Below are positions 54,801 through 62,335 of a stretch of 64,000 bases of DNA, in pieces. The first letter of the stretch is position 1. The number at the start of each line of letters is the position of its first letter. Source of the DNA: an uncultured bacterium (lineage in GTDB: Bacteria > Cyanobacteriota > Vampirovibrionia > Gastranaerophilales > Gastranaerophilaceae); NCBI GenBank assembly GCA_902761735.1, contig CACWLL010000001.1, positions 244,947 through 308,946 on the forward strand, in the 5' to 3' direction. The notes under the pieces are model-generated. The model was given only the letters and a program-made list of their open reading frames with translations. It did not search any database and was not told the origin of the DNA. The translations under genes were made by a program, and so were the position numbers.

Positions 54801-56362
54801 ATATTTCAAAATTAGATAAAACATTAAAAGCAAAAATTAAAATAAGATATGGCGCAAAAACGAATTGGAGCGAATTCAAAATTGCCCGTGATATTATGCA
54901 AAACTTCTATGACGGTAACGGTCATACACTTGAAGGTGTCGATATTAAAATTGATAGAGAACCTGATGGAAGTTATAGAGTAAGAATTTCAGGTGATGGA
55001 CAATATGATTATTCGCATCTTGAGTCAATAGGCGACAGTACAAAAGATGGTGATTTTGATAATGCCGGAGCTTTCGGTGAAGGTACAAGAATTGTTGCAG
55101 TTAATTTACTTTCACATCTTGACACTCCGTATGTAAAATATGCTTGCGGTGATTGGGAAATGAATTTCGGACGTTCGTCTAACGATATTCAAACTGCAGA
55201 TATGACACAGACATTACACCGAAACACATCTTCTGTAAAAGGTAATTACATTGAATTTAAAACAGGAAATGAAAATTTAATTCAAGAAATTGTTAAATCT
55301 AAAGACTTTTTCTACCATCCTGAAAATCCTGATTTTCAGAATATGCTTTATGAAAATGAGTTTTTTGGAATAAAAGTTCTTGAAGATAAAGAAAAGCAAG
55401 GTAGTTTTTATTTGGTACAAAAATATGAAACAGAAAATCCTGAACAAGATATGAAAGGTATTAGTATTGTTCTCAAAAAAGGCGATAAAGATCCTGATAT
55501 TCAAAAAGCACAAGGTAAGATGATTATAGTAAGTTCTACAGTAGAAACAGGTCGAGACAGGGTTTCAATATCAAGTTCACAAGCTCAAAATTTGGGTAGA
55601 ACTTATGGTATGACAATGAATGAACAAGAATTAGTTCACACGATTTCAGCATTAAGAGATTTTTATACTTTGCCTATAAAAGACCTGCTTGGTAGAAATC
55701 TTGACAATGAAAAACTTATTAATTCAACTGAAATAAATTTCATTTGCGGATTAGTTAGTGCTGCTGCCTCAAAACATATTCAAATTGACTTGAAAGATTT
55801 AAAAATGGCAACCGTTTCTGATTTTGATCTAAAGTATAACGAAAAAGAAGTTTCTGACTTATTAAATAGAGGTTATAAATTTGTACCAAGTTCATTTAAA
55901 GAAATAGGAATTCCTGATGTAAATTTATCATATAAGAATGAACATAGAATTAAATCATTAGAGCCAACAAGAATTGAACACCAAAAACTTCAATTGATAA
56001 ATGAGGCAATTCAATTATTTGCTAAAAATGATACTCGTGGAACAATTCCTAAAATAACTCCTGATAAACTGTATATTTTTGATGCTTCTGCACAAAAACA
56101 CACCGATATTTATGCTACAGTTAATGATAAGAATTTGAATGGTTTATTTGTTGACAGGCAATATTTAGAAAATACCGATTTTTTAAACTGTGTTACAAGA
56201 ATGATTGCTTCAAGTTTACATGTTCATGGTGATGACATATCTGCAAATTATAGTTACGAATTAACAGACTTAATTACTTCAGAAGTAAATACGTTAATGC
56301 ACAAACCCGAAGTTGCACAAAAATTACGAATATTAAAAGAAAGATATGACACTCTGAAATAA
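48893..56362 (+). CDS. Giant protein (2,489 aa) with duplicated GHKL-like and metalloprotease-like segments
   Basis: No single family is recognised. Residues 1-50 are a helical start; ~60-270 hold repeated Asn/Asp/Lys/Thr-rich beta segments of RHS-like character. Residues ~560-700 have several Gly/Ala-rich hydrophobic stretches (for example GVLGAVGGVVG) of the kind found in translocating toxins. From ~1262 and again from ~1930 there is a ~550-residue module with a GHKL-like core: A-R-D-I-M-Q-N-F-Y-D-G-N (Asn1337 in copy 1) and G-A-F-G-E-G-T-R-I (1392-1397 for GAFGEG). Copy 1 carries H-E-I-T-H at 1768-1772; copy 2 has only L-H-V-H-G-D-D. The start is TTG with AGAAGG nine bases upstream; the next Met is ~46 residues in. 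No signal peptide is seen. A large toxin or effector is the best guess. Confidence 0.75.
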   Translation: MTINRTETIQIIAHVYGLSHQDAERKLLSLNEEELANIISNYQKDLDMGVSVQKGEKSSVFLADYDNQTYTDNKGNTITEYFDGNNVVERIIKDKNGNQTTVTYRNNRPFTQIKNIQGNIEKSKFEYHDDAEQPYVTVETTKADKTKVTTNTQSITENGDIVEDYIKDRKTVKPDGTTITLTPRIIDLKNPTNDKKTFFKGECMEEVVETFKGKKRTTYFEGSSFDAQGRRILTQTSDNAVYYNSDNKPVYNHKEYVKKQQEEAYKAEYEKRMERTIPLKGSHTNVLSGNIVTLGKAENVTVKEFISNILGIDINSETGKKLADRFVRVPDDALQKISYADYEAQTLGTGKFAPKTNDYSNASFEKIARDLRQKSGVNIETQDEVTQHKIQMTIQENALQNRKTELGIDANNFAKESLAAVYEQAAGMLMQDRNRTMNPLDPKDYAHFAKNIGTALLDNASMGILAKDAFHQASDYEDFAQKLRNLPADSPEEFSREYEKLTGQKYDVNKVKGFMEFLNKSNLDKMDDSKRSEFLGSDKYKSEFAKAFGFRTTENTEKQLKSENTAEEFAGIVGDVYLLAQTGGLSSMKTLVSGSGKLTGKLLSKTPLSKKAAGVISETAARATGGAVSMASLTTIKSVSGNIVYDEIDATDFNTWKNTAVGIGESGVLGAVGGVVGKMAEPVVKYIEKPAEREAEAMLKAFSNKGEMSAKELMQTVSEESGISLDGLFKMNKQELVQLIRTTAGKGFEITAEAGAFGVTETVIDSSDKSFSERLEEQYEMLTKMKGASKLVQMVTAGKAGKAALINSSKVLNETKVKPTKTPDGKTQFELTLPNGRKIITENPEHALATCNYLMQAELVEQAVRNAQPQTEWKKITIGGEEFEVAITRDAKGVEIADFNKARRKNPNGEYEEFKLGTKNDLLSTESDNISDEPRIKIEYKDEKTEKEILIEKVDKMVKNILSRFDTSAYNSKRQKEGIELLEELLWDDVDLKLTAEEKEIMKAVIVKQSYGNITADKIRDNDKSIVHQFLEKYNQMTEGNSNIIWVLRCLKDNNGLNDEQFNPFEVYNTLYKGKIFKRLSAQEINIVNEILLSNKGSVEEQIERAKFDYSEIANRDLVNLVINQLGLRDTATDYFKEFLYCSKEEFEAKIQRLNERPELIDNVKKFKFETWKNLLNMPIEEYRKIVTPVENREGATLDTDTYRRTIKTELKKPQPYDIKEALEVSSERNFILSFGTRAYRAEKLVQFKPLDRAKTEEVTETLPTTKESMTQLEQNGKVQIDIKNKGGLNPTRAEEPIIHPDDISRLGQVEKAGIKIKYGAKTNWSNSKIARDIMQNFYDGNGHTLEGVNIEVTKTPEGKYLVKISGEGNYDYDRLESLGNSSKDGDSSNAGAFGEGTRIVAVNLLARPDTKNIKYACGEWEMNFGRSSDDIQTADMTQTLNKNSQKVKGNYIEFETADEELVKEILNSKDYFYQPYNKDFQNFDYENEFFGFKLLPNEKGNIYVVQRYETQDGIENSLENLSLVFKKMPNDPEITEKNDGQEFEIGTGRDRILLSERKIGELISRYLKTVPDEELMQTLATMKDSWIVSKEKTPNKMLLPLIEEAKSRKLGFAFEEPDTKTKKIMQAFGIGLKYMAVPEVASPNDIEMIRLMGYTPVIHELAGMGIQEFARPNENQKQPIVPTQRELQKLQLVSEAVGVIKDNLELENYDHISDKEAHAPTIIVENGTDPNEAAEAILSNGELKGEWMTRAHLECERFTTLLSTKLHEITHKYGGDISSSFSDALVNLQVTIMKGLVHNPESLAKLRVLEDIFNEVDGKSVVENYVIDGKFNASKFNKDIEKILSEPFDYVEYKEKENNGSKVIKGFVSEHEIKPISSRASRLLNKIRRFFNKSSKFYPIPTTKYEIPVKKYELENPERQEYTPIKTTLPTTNEALMQLSETGGIEISIPNKGGMNPTNAENPIIHTDDISKLDKTLKAKIKIRYGAKTNWSEFKIARDIMQNFYDGNGHTLEGVDIKIDREPDGSYRVRISGDGQYDYSHLESIGDSTKDGDFDNAGAFGEGTRIVAVNLLSHLDTPYVKYACGDWEMNFGRSSNDIQTADMTQTLHRNTSSVKGNYIEFKTGNENLIQEIVKSKDFFYHPENPDFQNMLYENEFFGIKVLEDKEKQGSFYLVQKYETENPEQDMKGISIVLKKGDKDPDIQKAQGKMIIVSSTVETGRDRVSISSSQAQNLGRTYGMTMNEQELVHTISALRDFYTLPIKDLLGRNLDNEKLINSTEINFICGLVSAAASKHIQIDLKDLKMATVSDFDLKYNEKEVSDLLNRGYKFVPSSFKEIGIPDVNLSYKNEHRIKSLEPTRIEHQKLQLINEAIQLFAKNDTRGTIPKITPDKLYIFDASAQKHTDIYATVNDKNLNGLFVDRQYLENTDFLNCVTRMIASSLHVHGDDISANYSYELTDLITSEVNTLMHKPEVAQKLRILKERYDTLK
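52678..54330 (+). repeat. GHKL-like module, copy 1, with HEITH site (coding repeat)
   Basis: This encodes residues ~1262-1810 of the giant protein, beginning T-L-P-T-T-K-E-S-M-T-Q-L and covering the GHKL-like core and a C-terminal HExxH. It shares long near-identical stretches with 54681-56330, for example K-I-A-R-D-I-M-Q-N-F-Y-D-G-N-G-H-T-L-E-G. Confidence 0.9.
54681..56330 (+). repeat. GHKL-like module, copy 2, without HExxH (coding repeat)
   Basis: This encodes residues ~1930-2478. It begins T-L-P-T-T-N-E-A-L-M-Q-L and matches copy 1 in order and spacing (~460 residues from core to the end segment), with the strongest conservation in the GHKL-like core. The segment aligned with H-E-I-T-H-K-Y-G-G-D-I-S is shortened to H-V-H-G-D-D-I-S. 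Confidence 0.9.
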
Positions 56363-56465
56363 AATATAAAATCTCCGTCAATACACACTTGAAAGAGATC
56401 TGCCATTTATAATATTTGGGGATTAGGTTTTAAATTTTTGGTACAAAAAATCGGACACATTTTCC

Positions 56466-56493
56466 TAGACTAATCATATAACTTTGTTATAAT
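56466..56493 (+). promoter_or_regulatory. Promoter of the KAP NTPase gene
   Basis: TAGACT (56466-56471), a 16-base spacer and TATAAT (56488-56493), about 80 bases before the ATG. Confidence 0.55.
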
Positions 56494-56575
56494 AATTTAA
56501 TATCCTTTTTAAACATATAATGTTTTATTTATTACCTATTTATAGTAATATAAATTTATTGAAGGGGTATGAAAT

Positions 56576-59500
56576 ATGGCTAAAACTTTATTTTTACATG
56601 ATTCAAATAATATAAAAACCATCAAAGATAGCTTTGGGATACACACAAAAATAGCAGATACGATAGTTGATATTGCTAATAATGAAGAACTTAAGGATTG
56701 TTCATTTAATTTAGGATTATTTGGTTCTTGGGGAAGTGGAAAAAGTTATATCGTCAATCAAGTGAAAGACAGATTAGAAGATAGTTATGCTGTATTTTAT
56801 ATTGATGTTTGGAAATATGTAGGACATCCATTGATGAGAAGTATCTTATTTGATATTGATGTACAACTAAAAACTAAAAAGCTTGGCATATATAATGAAG
56901 GTTATGTTGATAAAAATGATAATTCATTAGAAAAATTATTATATACAGATAATGATTTTAAAGAAGAAATAGATTTAAAGTGGAACGAAATTATTCGAAA
57001 AATAACACCAATAATAAATTTATTAGCATTCACAACTTTTCTAATTGTAATATTTTCAATAATCTGCCATTATAGTGGTAATGAATGGATAAAATCCTTG
57101 TCTATTCCAATATTTTCCGGGTTGGGATTTATCAGTACTCCATTATTTCTTATCATATTACTAAAAAATCAACTATCAGACTTAACAAAAACAATATTTT
57201 GCAGCAAAAAAATCAAAACATATACTTATAAACCGACCTTTTCACCAGAACAATTTGAAAGAATTTTTAATGATATTGTAACAAAATCTTTTGAAAAAGG
57301 TAAGAAAGTTTTAATTGTTTTTGATAATCTTGACAGATGTGAACCTAAATATGCATATGAAACTTTATCTGCCATAAAAACATTCATGGATAAGAAAAAT
57401 TGTCTGTACATTATTCCTTGTGATGATATTGCTATAAAAAAATATATTAGTGCAAGTTATAATATCTCAATCAAAGGAGATAAAGATAACTTTTCCCAAA
57501 CAATCGGTGAAGAATTTTTTGATAAGTTATTCAATACCTATATTAGAATTCCCCAATTACAAGAAATTGACAGAGATGTTTTCATAGAAGAACAAATAGA
57601 AGCACTTTCAATATATCCAAATATAAAAAATAATATTACTGAAATAAAACAAGTACTATTTCATGGATATCGAGGCTCAACTCCCAGACAAATAAAAAGA
57701 TTTATAAATGATTTTTCATTAAATTATATACTTGCAGAAAATATAGACCCGGAACATAAATTTTTATTAGATAATATAACTTTATTTGCAGTGATGATAG
57801 TTATTAAACAAAAATGGAACAATATAGAAGAATTGTTGATAAAAGATCCTGATTTATTTTCTAAAAATATTAATGACAATGATTATAAATTATTTATTAG
57901 TAGAATTAAAAATTTACTTCCAAATAAAATACCGTCATTAATGTCATTTATATATTTAAAAGAAACAATTGATGCCAAAGCAGTTTCAATGGAACTTAAG
58001 GACGGAGATTTTATAGAAAATATTAATGACAACATTGCAAATAGAATAAATACAGAAGTACAACAAATGCTTGATAGTAATGAATCTACATACTTACAGA
58101 ATGCTTCTATTGTAATATTTAACTCTCTTGATAATAAAGAGTTAGATGAAAAGAATGCAAATCAATTAATCAGAATCTTAGGTAATATTTTAGCTTCTAA
58201 TAATATAAACTTTGTTGATTTTTTAGAGAGTGTTTTTGATGAATTAGAAAGGTTTATTTCTTATATTCCGCAAATGCGTGAAAAACAGAGGTCTATAATA
58301 AAAGATATTCTTTCAAAGTATCTAAAAATGAATAAAGAAGATGATAAACTTGGAAATGAAACAATTTTAAGTAATGATTCTAAAATTTTGCTTTTTGATA
58401 AATTAACTAATAACTTTAATATTTTTGATGAATCAGATATATCTTCTATATTTACAGATTTTAAAAATCTCTCTCAAATAGATGAACCAATACAAAAATA
58501 TATTGAGATATTGAATACTAAGGGATATTTATCATTAATCCCTTCTGAATTTATAAGTTTTGCAATAAGTACTGTATCAAAAGATACTTTCTCTGATAAT
58601 GTTATAAACTGCTTAAAATACTATGATAGGAATTCACTTAATAATAAATGTAAAAAGGAGCTAGCACAAAAGCTTAGTACAATAATAAATACTATACATC
58701 AGTCTGCCGCAAGTTATGCAAATCAAGTTAGTTTATTAAATGGTATAAAACTTTCATTGAATTTAGTTGATAAAGAGTGCTATGAGCAAAATCTACTAAA
58801 TAATTTTAATGTATCATTTTATGATTTTATAAATAATTTATTTCCTTATAATCCGAATTTCGCAATGAATTTCCTTGTTGAAATAATGCTCTTAGTTACT
58901 AAGGAAACAGATTCTAATTATGAGAATATTTTAAGAACTCATTTGGAATCAATTGAAAACCAAAATGCTTTTATTAAAATATTAATCGATAATAATTGCA
59001 AACCACATGTTAAAAATATTATTCAACATAATAATTCAAAACGTTTTTTATTTGGAATAGCAAAAATTAAACGTTCAATATATGAACTTATTAAAGAGTC
59101 AATCTGCGAATTATATCAACAATTACTTCGTGAAGATGACAATTCTATGGATGATTTAAAAACTCTATTAGAGGTTATAACCGAGAATAATATAAAAATA
59201 AACAAAGAAAGTTTTAAAGATTATATTTTATCAAAATATTATAATGACGATAATATAGAAAAAATATTCTCTTTATACGAGTTGTTAAATAGCAACAATA
59301 TAAAAATTCCGGAAAAAGATTTTACATCTATAAAAAATAAAACAATTGAGTTGTACAAAAAAGATCCAAAAAGTGGAATTAGATATTTACAAATTGCTAA
59401 CGATATTCTTACAGAAAAACAGTTTAATAAAATACTTTTGACACCTATTTTAAATTATATATATAATGAACTGGAATCAACAAAATCTGTTAGTATTTAT

Positions 59501-59746
59501 TCTAATATTATACAAGTAATAAATACTGAAGAAGTTAATACAAATAAAAATTTGCTTAAAGATATAGTGAATATACTATTAGAAGACAGTCAAGAACCTG
59601 CTGAATATGAATTTGCCTGCAATTTAGTGTCTCTATTAAATGATAATTCTATAGAAGTACAAGAATTTCAAGAAGCTATTCAATTAAGGTTGAATAATAT
59701 CAATAATAATTTACGAACAAAAATGAATGAAATTTATACAAATTAA
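56576..59746 (+). CDS. KAP-family P-loop NTPase
   Basis: 1,056 residues. Walker A is G-S-W-G-S-G-K-S (50-57) and Walker B is V-L-I-V-F-D-N-L-D-R-C near residue 245. Between them lie two transmembrane helices (~146-166 and ~175-198), the hallmark of KAP NTPases, which sit on the inner face of the membrane. The C-terminal ~550 residues are long helical repeats without a known domain. Bacterial KAP proteins include PifA, which excludes phage T7, so a defence role is possible but not shown. AAGGGG precedes the ATG. Its stop codon overlaps the stop of the convergent XRE gene by four bases. The gene is noticeably A/T-rich. Confidence 0.85.
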   Translation: MAKTLFLHDSNNIKTIKDSFGIHTKIADTIVDIANNEELKDCSFNLGLFGSWGSGKSYIVNQVKDRLEDSYAVFYIDVWKYVGHPLMRSILFDIDVQLKTKKLGIYNEGYVDKNDNSLEKLLYTDNDFKEEIDLKWNEIIRKITPIINLLAFTTFLIVIFSIICHYSGNEWIKSLSIPIFSGLGFISTPLFLIILLKNQLSDLTKTIFCSKKIKTYTYKPTFSPEQFERIFNDIVTKSFEKGKKVLIVFDNLDRCEPKYAYETLSAIKTFMDKKNCLYIIPCDDIAIKKYISASYNISIKGDKDNFSQTIGEEFFDKLFNTYIRIPQLQEIDRDVFIEEQIEALSIYPNIKNNITEIKQVLFHGYRGSTPRQIKRFINDFSLNYILAENIDPEHKFLLDNITLFAVMIVIKQKWNNIEELLIKDPDLFSKNINDNDYKLFISRIKNLLPNKIPSLMSFIYLKETIDAKAVSMELKDGDFIENINDNIANRINTEVQQMLDSNESTYLQNASIVIFNSLDNKELDEKNANQLIRILGNILASNNINFVDFLESVFDELERFISYIPQMREKQRSIIKDILSKYLKMNKEDDKLGNETILSNDSKILLFDKLTNNFNIFDESDISSIFTDFKNLSQIDEPIQKYIEILNTKGYLSLIPSEFISFAISTVSKDTFSDNVINCLKYYDRNSLNNKCKKELAQKLSTIINTIHQSAASYANQVSLLNGIKLSLNLVDKECYEQNLLNNFNVSFYDFINNLFPYNPNFAMNFLVEIMLLVTKETDSNYENILRTHLESIENQNAFIKILIDNNCKPHVKNIIQHNNSKRFLFGIAKIKRSIYELIKESICELYQQLLREDDNSMDDLKTLLEVITENNIKINKESFKDYILSKYYNDDNIEKIFSLYELLNSNNIKIPEKDFTSIKNKTIELYKKDPKSGIRYLQIANDILTEKQFNKILLTPILNYIYNELESTKSVSIYSNIIQVINTEEVNTNKNLLKDIVNILLEDSQEPAEYEFACNLVSLLNDNSIEVQEFQEAIQLRLNNINNNLRTKMNEIYTN

Positions 59747-60018
59747 ATACAACAATAATTTATGTCTAAAATATGAATAATATATCTTTCAAAATTTTTG
59801 TTATACCGTTCGCCGGTAATTAGTTTTGAGATGTAGCTCTCGGTTAAGTTTAATCTTTTTGCAAGCATTTTTTGCGGCATGTTTTTCTGAAACATTTTGT
59901 ATCGTATCATTCTTTCCCTACGGTACAAGAAATGACTTCCGCCTTCTTTCATATTATTTGGACTTTTTGACATTTTTTGTTCTAGTAATTCAATCTGTTT
60001 TCTTAATTCTTTACGCAT
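59743..60018 (-). CDS. XRE-family DNA-binding regulator
   Basis: 91 residues. The C-terminal half is a helix-turn-helix: M-P-Q-K-M-L-A-K-R-L-N-L-T-E-S-Y-I-S-K-L-I-T-G-E. The N-terminal half is a short coiled coil (RKQIELLEQKMSK). It is divergent from the MuA-type gene with 325 bases between them, the usual place for the repressor of a Mu-like element. GGAG lies just upstream of the ATG. Confidence 0.82.
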   Translation of the reverse strand: MRKELRKQIELLEQKMSKSPNNMKEGGSHFLYRRERMIRYKMFQKNMPQKMLAKRLNLTESYISKLITGERYNKNFERYIIHILDINYCCI

Positions 60019-60343
60019 AAAAACTCCTTAAAATAAACTGGGGTAGGTATTGGGGTACACACATTTTAACTCGTTTTGCAGAAACATCAAGTCCTTATTC
60101 GCTTCCGACTATTCTTGTTTCGTTCGCGTTAAACAGGTACGCCTTACGGCTTTCACCTTCTGCTCACTCGCGCTGTGTCGAAATGATACAAAATTAGTCG
60201 GAAACAGTTCCATTCTTCCGAGTTTAGAGTGATTAATGAAATGCGTAGCCGGTGCGTAAGCACTACGATAGCGACGTAGGATAATTGAGGCAATGAGCCG
60301 GCTTAGGCGAATGGTGCCGAAATACCCACAGGAGCCAAAAGTG
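60019..60343. other. Divergent control region of the Mu-like block, GC-richer than its surroundings
   Basis: No convincing gene. From ~60064 the base composition is visibly richer in G+C than both flanks. It contains a compact hairpin with CGTA/TACG outer and GTGC-GTAA-GCAC inner stems (60244-60267), a GCCGGC palindrome near 60296, and TAGGTATTGGGGTAC at 60044-60058. Operators for the XRE protein and transposase-binding sites would be expected here. AGGAG at 60330-60334 serves the transposase gene. Confidence 0.5.
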
Positions 60344-62335
60344 ATGAACGAAGAAAAATACATTACAATCAAAGAATTTGCAGAACTCAAAGGCGTGAGT
60401 ACCCGTGCAATCAGGCTTTCAAAGGATAAATATATTACAAGAGAAATAACAGTCAAAGGCGGCAAGAGTTTTGAAATTCTGTTATCAAGTATTGAGCCGG
60501 AACTGCAGGAAAAGTATTATTCAAAAATTGTTCCGAGTTATACAGAAAAACAGCTTCCTACACCAACAGATTTTCATAAAACTGATAAGGCAAAAATCAT
60601 TGCACTGGCAAGACTAGATTTATTGAACCTATGGAAAAAAGAGCGCAAAAATCAGCAAAATAAAACACAGTTTGATAATGATTTTTTAGGTGCATATAAC
60701 GCACAAGTTTTGTATCCGAAAATTTACGCTAAACTTGGCAAAGTATCAATTGGTACACTCCAAAGATGGAAACGCATTTTAGGAAACAGTAATAACTATG
60801 AACTTTTGATTCCGAATTATCATTATGAAGATTATTCCAGAACCAGCTTAACTGATTATGAAAAGCAGATATTTTTGAAATTGCTTCTACATCCTAATAA
60901 ATTCAGCATCGGAAAAGCAATTTCTTTAACTCAGTATGTTTTAAAAACTCAGGGTGCAGAATACATTCCTGCTCCGCCGACATTTAGAAGATTTGCTAAC
61001 TGGTATAAAACAAATTATTTTGATAAGTGGACGCTTCTAAGGGACGGCGAAAAAGCCCTAAAAGAAGATGTTATTCCGCATATAAAAAGGGATATCTCGA
61101 AAATCGAAGTCGGAGAAGTTTTGGTAGCAGATGGTAAAAGGTTAAACTTCCAAGTAATAAATCCTTTTACCGGAAAACCCTGTCGAGCAACATTAATCGG
61201 ATTTTTGGATTGGAAATCGACAGCTTTAGTTGGCTATGAAATAATGATTGAAGAAAATACGCAAAATATTGCCTCGGCTTTAAGGAATGCGATTTTAAAT
61301 TTAGGTAAGATTCCAAAATTTGTGTATTTAGATAACGGCAGAGCCTTCCGTGGTAAATATTTTGGGGGTAAATATAAGGAAGGATTAGAACAATATGGGT
61401 TTAAAGGTGTATATGAAAAACTTGGAATAACAACAGTTTTTGCAAATCCGTATAACTCCAGAGCAAAAGTTATTGAAAGATTTTTCTTGGAAATGCAGGA
61501 AAGTTTTGAAAAGTTATTGCCAAGTTATATCGGAACAAATATAGAGAATAAACCCGCAAGACTACGTAGGAATGAAAAGTTCCATAGTGAAATACATACT
61601 GAATTTACTCCTACAATTCAGCAAACTATTCAGATGATAAACAGTTGGCTTGAGTATAAAAATTCTTTGCCGTGTCCAAATAATAAAACAAAAACTATTC
61701 AGGAAATGCTTGATAGTATTGGACGACAAGAAATAAACCCAAGAGAGTTAGACGATTTAATGCTAGCGCAGGAAATTAAAACTATCACAAGTCAGGGAAT
61801 AAGATTTTTAAAATCAGATTACTATAATGACGCACTATATGGTTTAAGGCAGAAAGTAATAATAAAATACAGCCTGTTTGATTTAAGTTATATCAATGTT
61901 TATACAATTACCGGTAAATTTTTATGCAGGGCAGAAAGGATTACGCTAACTCATCCGCTTGCACATTATACCGGTGAAGTTAAGGATATTGAAGATTACA
62001 AGCAGAAAATCCAAAAGCAAAAACAACTTAAAAACAAGACAATAAAGGCTTGCAAGGAATTTTTGAATATTGAAGATTTGGAAATTCTTGAATGTGAGAT
62101 GGATAGGACGGAAGATGCACCTTTACCTCTACCTATTATTCCTAAAATTGAAATTAAAAAAGAAAAGCAGAAAAAATATACCCCTGCTGTAAAACCGCTA
62201 TTCAAAACTAGCAGAGAAAGATATGAATATCTTATGGAGCACGGTTGCACTTGTAATGACGATAGGGTTTGGCTTACGGCATATAAAGAATCAAAGGAGT
62301 ATAAGCAATATGAAACCGATTTTTGTACTGACTAA
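60344..62335 (+). CDS. Mu-like transposase, MuA family (DDE)
   Basis: 663 residues, close to MuA itself. The N-terminus (I-T-I-K-E-F-A-E-L-K-G-V-S-T-R-A-I-R) is a winged-helix DNA-binding domain. The RNase H-like core has D263 (V-A-D-G-K-R), D330 (Y-L-D-N-G-R-A) and E378 (V-I-E-R-F-F), a complete DDE triad with MuA-like spacing. A Mu-type C-terminal barrel follows (~460-560), then a basic tail. ATG at 60344 has AGGAG (60330-60334); the upstream in-frame ATG at 60293 is not supported. It overlaps the MuB-type gene by 26 bases. Confidence 0.92.
   Translation: MNEEKYITIKEFAELKGVSTRAIRLSKDKYITREITVKGGKSFEILLSSIEPELQEKYYSKIVPSYTEKQLPTPTDFHKTDKAKIIALARLDLLNLWKKERKNQQNKTQFDNDFLGAYNAQVLYPKIYAKLGKVSIGTLQRWKRILGNSNNYELLIPNYHYEDYSRTSLTDYEKQIFLKLLLHPNKFSIGKAISLTQYVLKTQGAEYIPAPPTFRRFANWYKTNYFDKWTLLRDGEKALKEDVIPHIKRDISKIEVGEVLVADGKRLNFQVINPFTGKPCRATLIGFLDWKSTALVGYEIMIEENTQNIASALRNAILNLGKIPKFVYLDNGRAFRGKYFGGKYKEGLEQYGFKGVYEKLGITTVFANPYNSRAKVIERFFLEMQESFEKLLPSYIGTNIENKPARLRRNEKFHSEIHTEFTPTIQQTIQMINSWLEYKNSLPCPNNKTKTIQEMLDSIGRQEINPRELDDLMLAQEIKTITSQGIRFLKSDYYNDALYGLRQKVIIKYSLFDLSYINVYTITGKFLCRAERITLTHPLAHYTGEVKDIEDYKQKIQKQKQLKNKTIKACKEFLNIEDLEILECEMDRTEDAPLPLPIIPKIEIKKEKQKKYTPAVKPLFKTSRERYEYLMEHGCTCNDDRVWLTAYKESKEYKQYETDFCTD

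Noticed and set aside
60020..60090. Short minus-strand ORF (about 19 codons) before the XRE gene
   Set aside because: Very short with only a weak AAGGA; a leader peptide is possible but cannot be supported.
60293..60343. Upstream ATG for the MuA-type gene
   Set aside because: The extra 17 codons lack a site and lie in the GC-richer control region; ATG at 60344 has AGGAG.
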